Below, in pieces: positions 63,925 through 64,000 of a DNA stretch of 64,000 nt. The stretch comes from Natrinema sp. CBA1119 (GTDB lineage Archaea; Halobacteriota; Halobacteria; Halobacteriales; Natrialbaceae). Every line of letters begins with the position of its first letter. Position 1 is the stretch's first letter. A program made the position numbers and the translations under genes. Location of the stretch: NCBI RefSeq assembly GCF_002572525.1, contig NZ_PDBS01000001.1, positions 1,426,001-1,490,000 on the forward strand. The letters run 5' to 3'. The notes beneath the pieces are model-generated. The model made no database searches and was not told where the DNA came from. It saw only the letters and a list, made by a program, of their open reading frames with translations.

Positions 63925-64000
63925 TCAGGCGTCGACGTCGGCGAGGCGCTGTTCGAAGAGCCGTTCGCCGGTCTCCTCGCAGGTGACCGCGACGACCTCG
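63925..64000 (-). CDS. C-terminal fragment of a gene running off the window
   Basis: Reading from the right edge on the minus strand, the last 24 residues EVVAVTCEETGERLFEQRLA DVDA (one frame, ending in TGA at 63925-63927) look like a normal acidic haloarchaeal protein end. The family cannot be told from this fragment. Confidence 0.5.
   Translation of the reverse strand, partial: EVVAVTCEETGERLFEQRLADVDA

Overview
The window is chromosomal DNA from a halophilic archaeon (class Halobacteria). The proteins are very acidic, the DNA is GC-rich with strongly biased third positions, and the genes have archaeal TATA boxes. Many of these boxes lie about 27 bases before the start codon, which predicts leaderless mRNAs. 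The gene set is archaeal: RadA, DNA polymerase D large subunit, Hel308, Hef, KEOPS Cgi121, NMD3, archaeal IMP cyclohydrolase and class II glycyl-tRNA synthetase. Several small families known mainly from haloarchaea are present. A Natrialbales-like genus is a reasonable guess, but it is inference only.

Layout. 1-5.4 kb: NMD3 (partial), HtpX with PspAB, a hairpin-rich spacer, a PQQ-type beta-propeller and RadA. 5.6-8.1 kb: SufU, a degenerate response regulator and SufS. 8.4-12.4 kb: a membrane/regulator operon (winged helix, two related three-helix membrane proteins, a sensor-domain protein) divergent from an ABC exporter. 12.6-18.7 kb: PHP phosphoesterase, a 7TM histidine kinase, a 1.3-kb stretch without a clear gene, and a coupled pair of uncharacterised proteins. 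18.7-23.3 kb: small conserved proteins, NifU-domain protein, ketopantoate reductase, a rubredoxin-like gene with a decayed tandem copy, and a hydrolase. 23.6-27.7 kb: polymerase D large subunit with a PPC/DUF296 protein. 28-34.2 kb: a complete five-gene di/oligopeptide ABC importer. 34.4-36.6 kb: a short leaderless gene, an unknown gene, and a Cys-rich HxlR regulator divergent from an organomercurial-lyase homologue. 36.6-45.5 kb: CBS protein, GlyRS, lipid kinase, MFS, TspO, Hef and PAP2. 45.8-51.5 kb: Sss1-type protein, LOG-like protein, malate dehydrogenase, ferredoxin, methyltransferase, PiT phosphate transporter and UspA. 52-58.6 kb: Hel308-Cgi121, an old-yellow-enzyme relative, a rhodanese lipoprotein, tRNA-Gln, an HNH nuclease and PurO. 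59-64 kb: phosphoesterase, serine acetyltransferase, a broken toxin-like gene, phosphohexomutase and one gene running off the edge.

Genes that work together: RadA, Hef, Hel308 and PolD2 are replication and repair factors spread over the window. SufS, SufU and the NifU-domain protein serve Fe-S cluster assembly. The dpp-type operon is a self-contained importer.

The most unusual material is non-coding or decayed. Two families of dispersed intergenic repeats occur; one has base-pair covariation in its stem. A palindrome sits in frame inside a methyltransferase, and an 84-bp element has perfect 17-bp inverted ends. Other unusual items are a multi-lesion rubredoxin pseudogene, a toxin-like gene with two frame breaks, a response regulator with Glu at the phospho-acceptor site, and a possible Cys-based metal switch (HxlR/MerB). 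No CRISPR array, rRNA, intact transposase or intein was seen.
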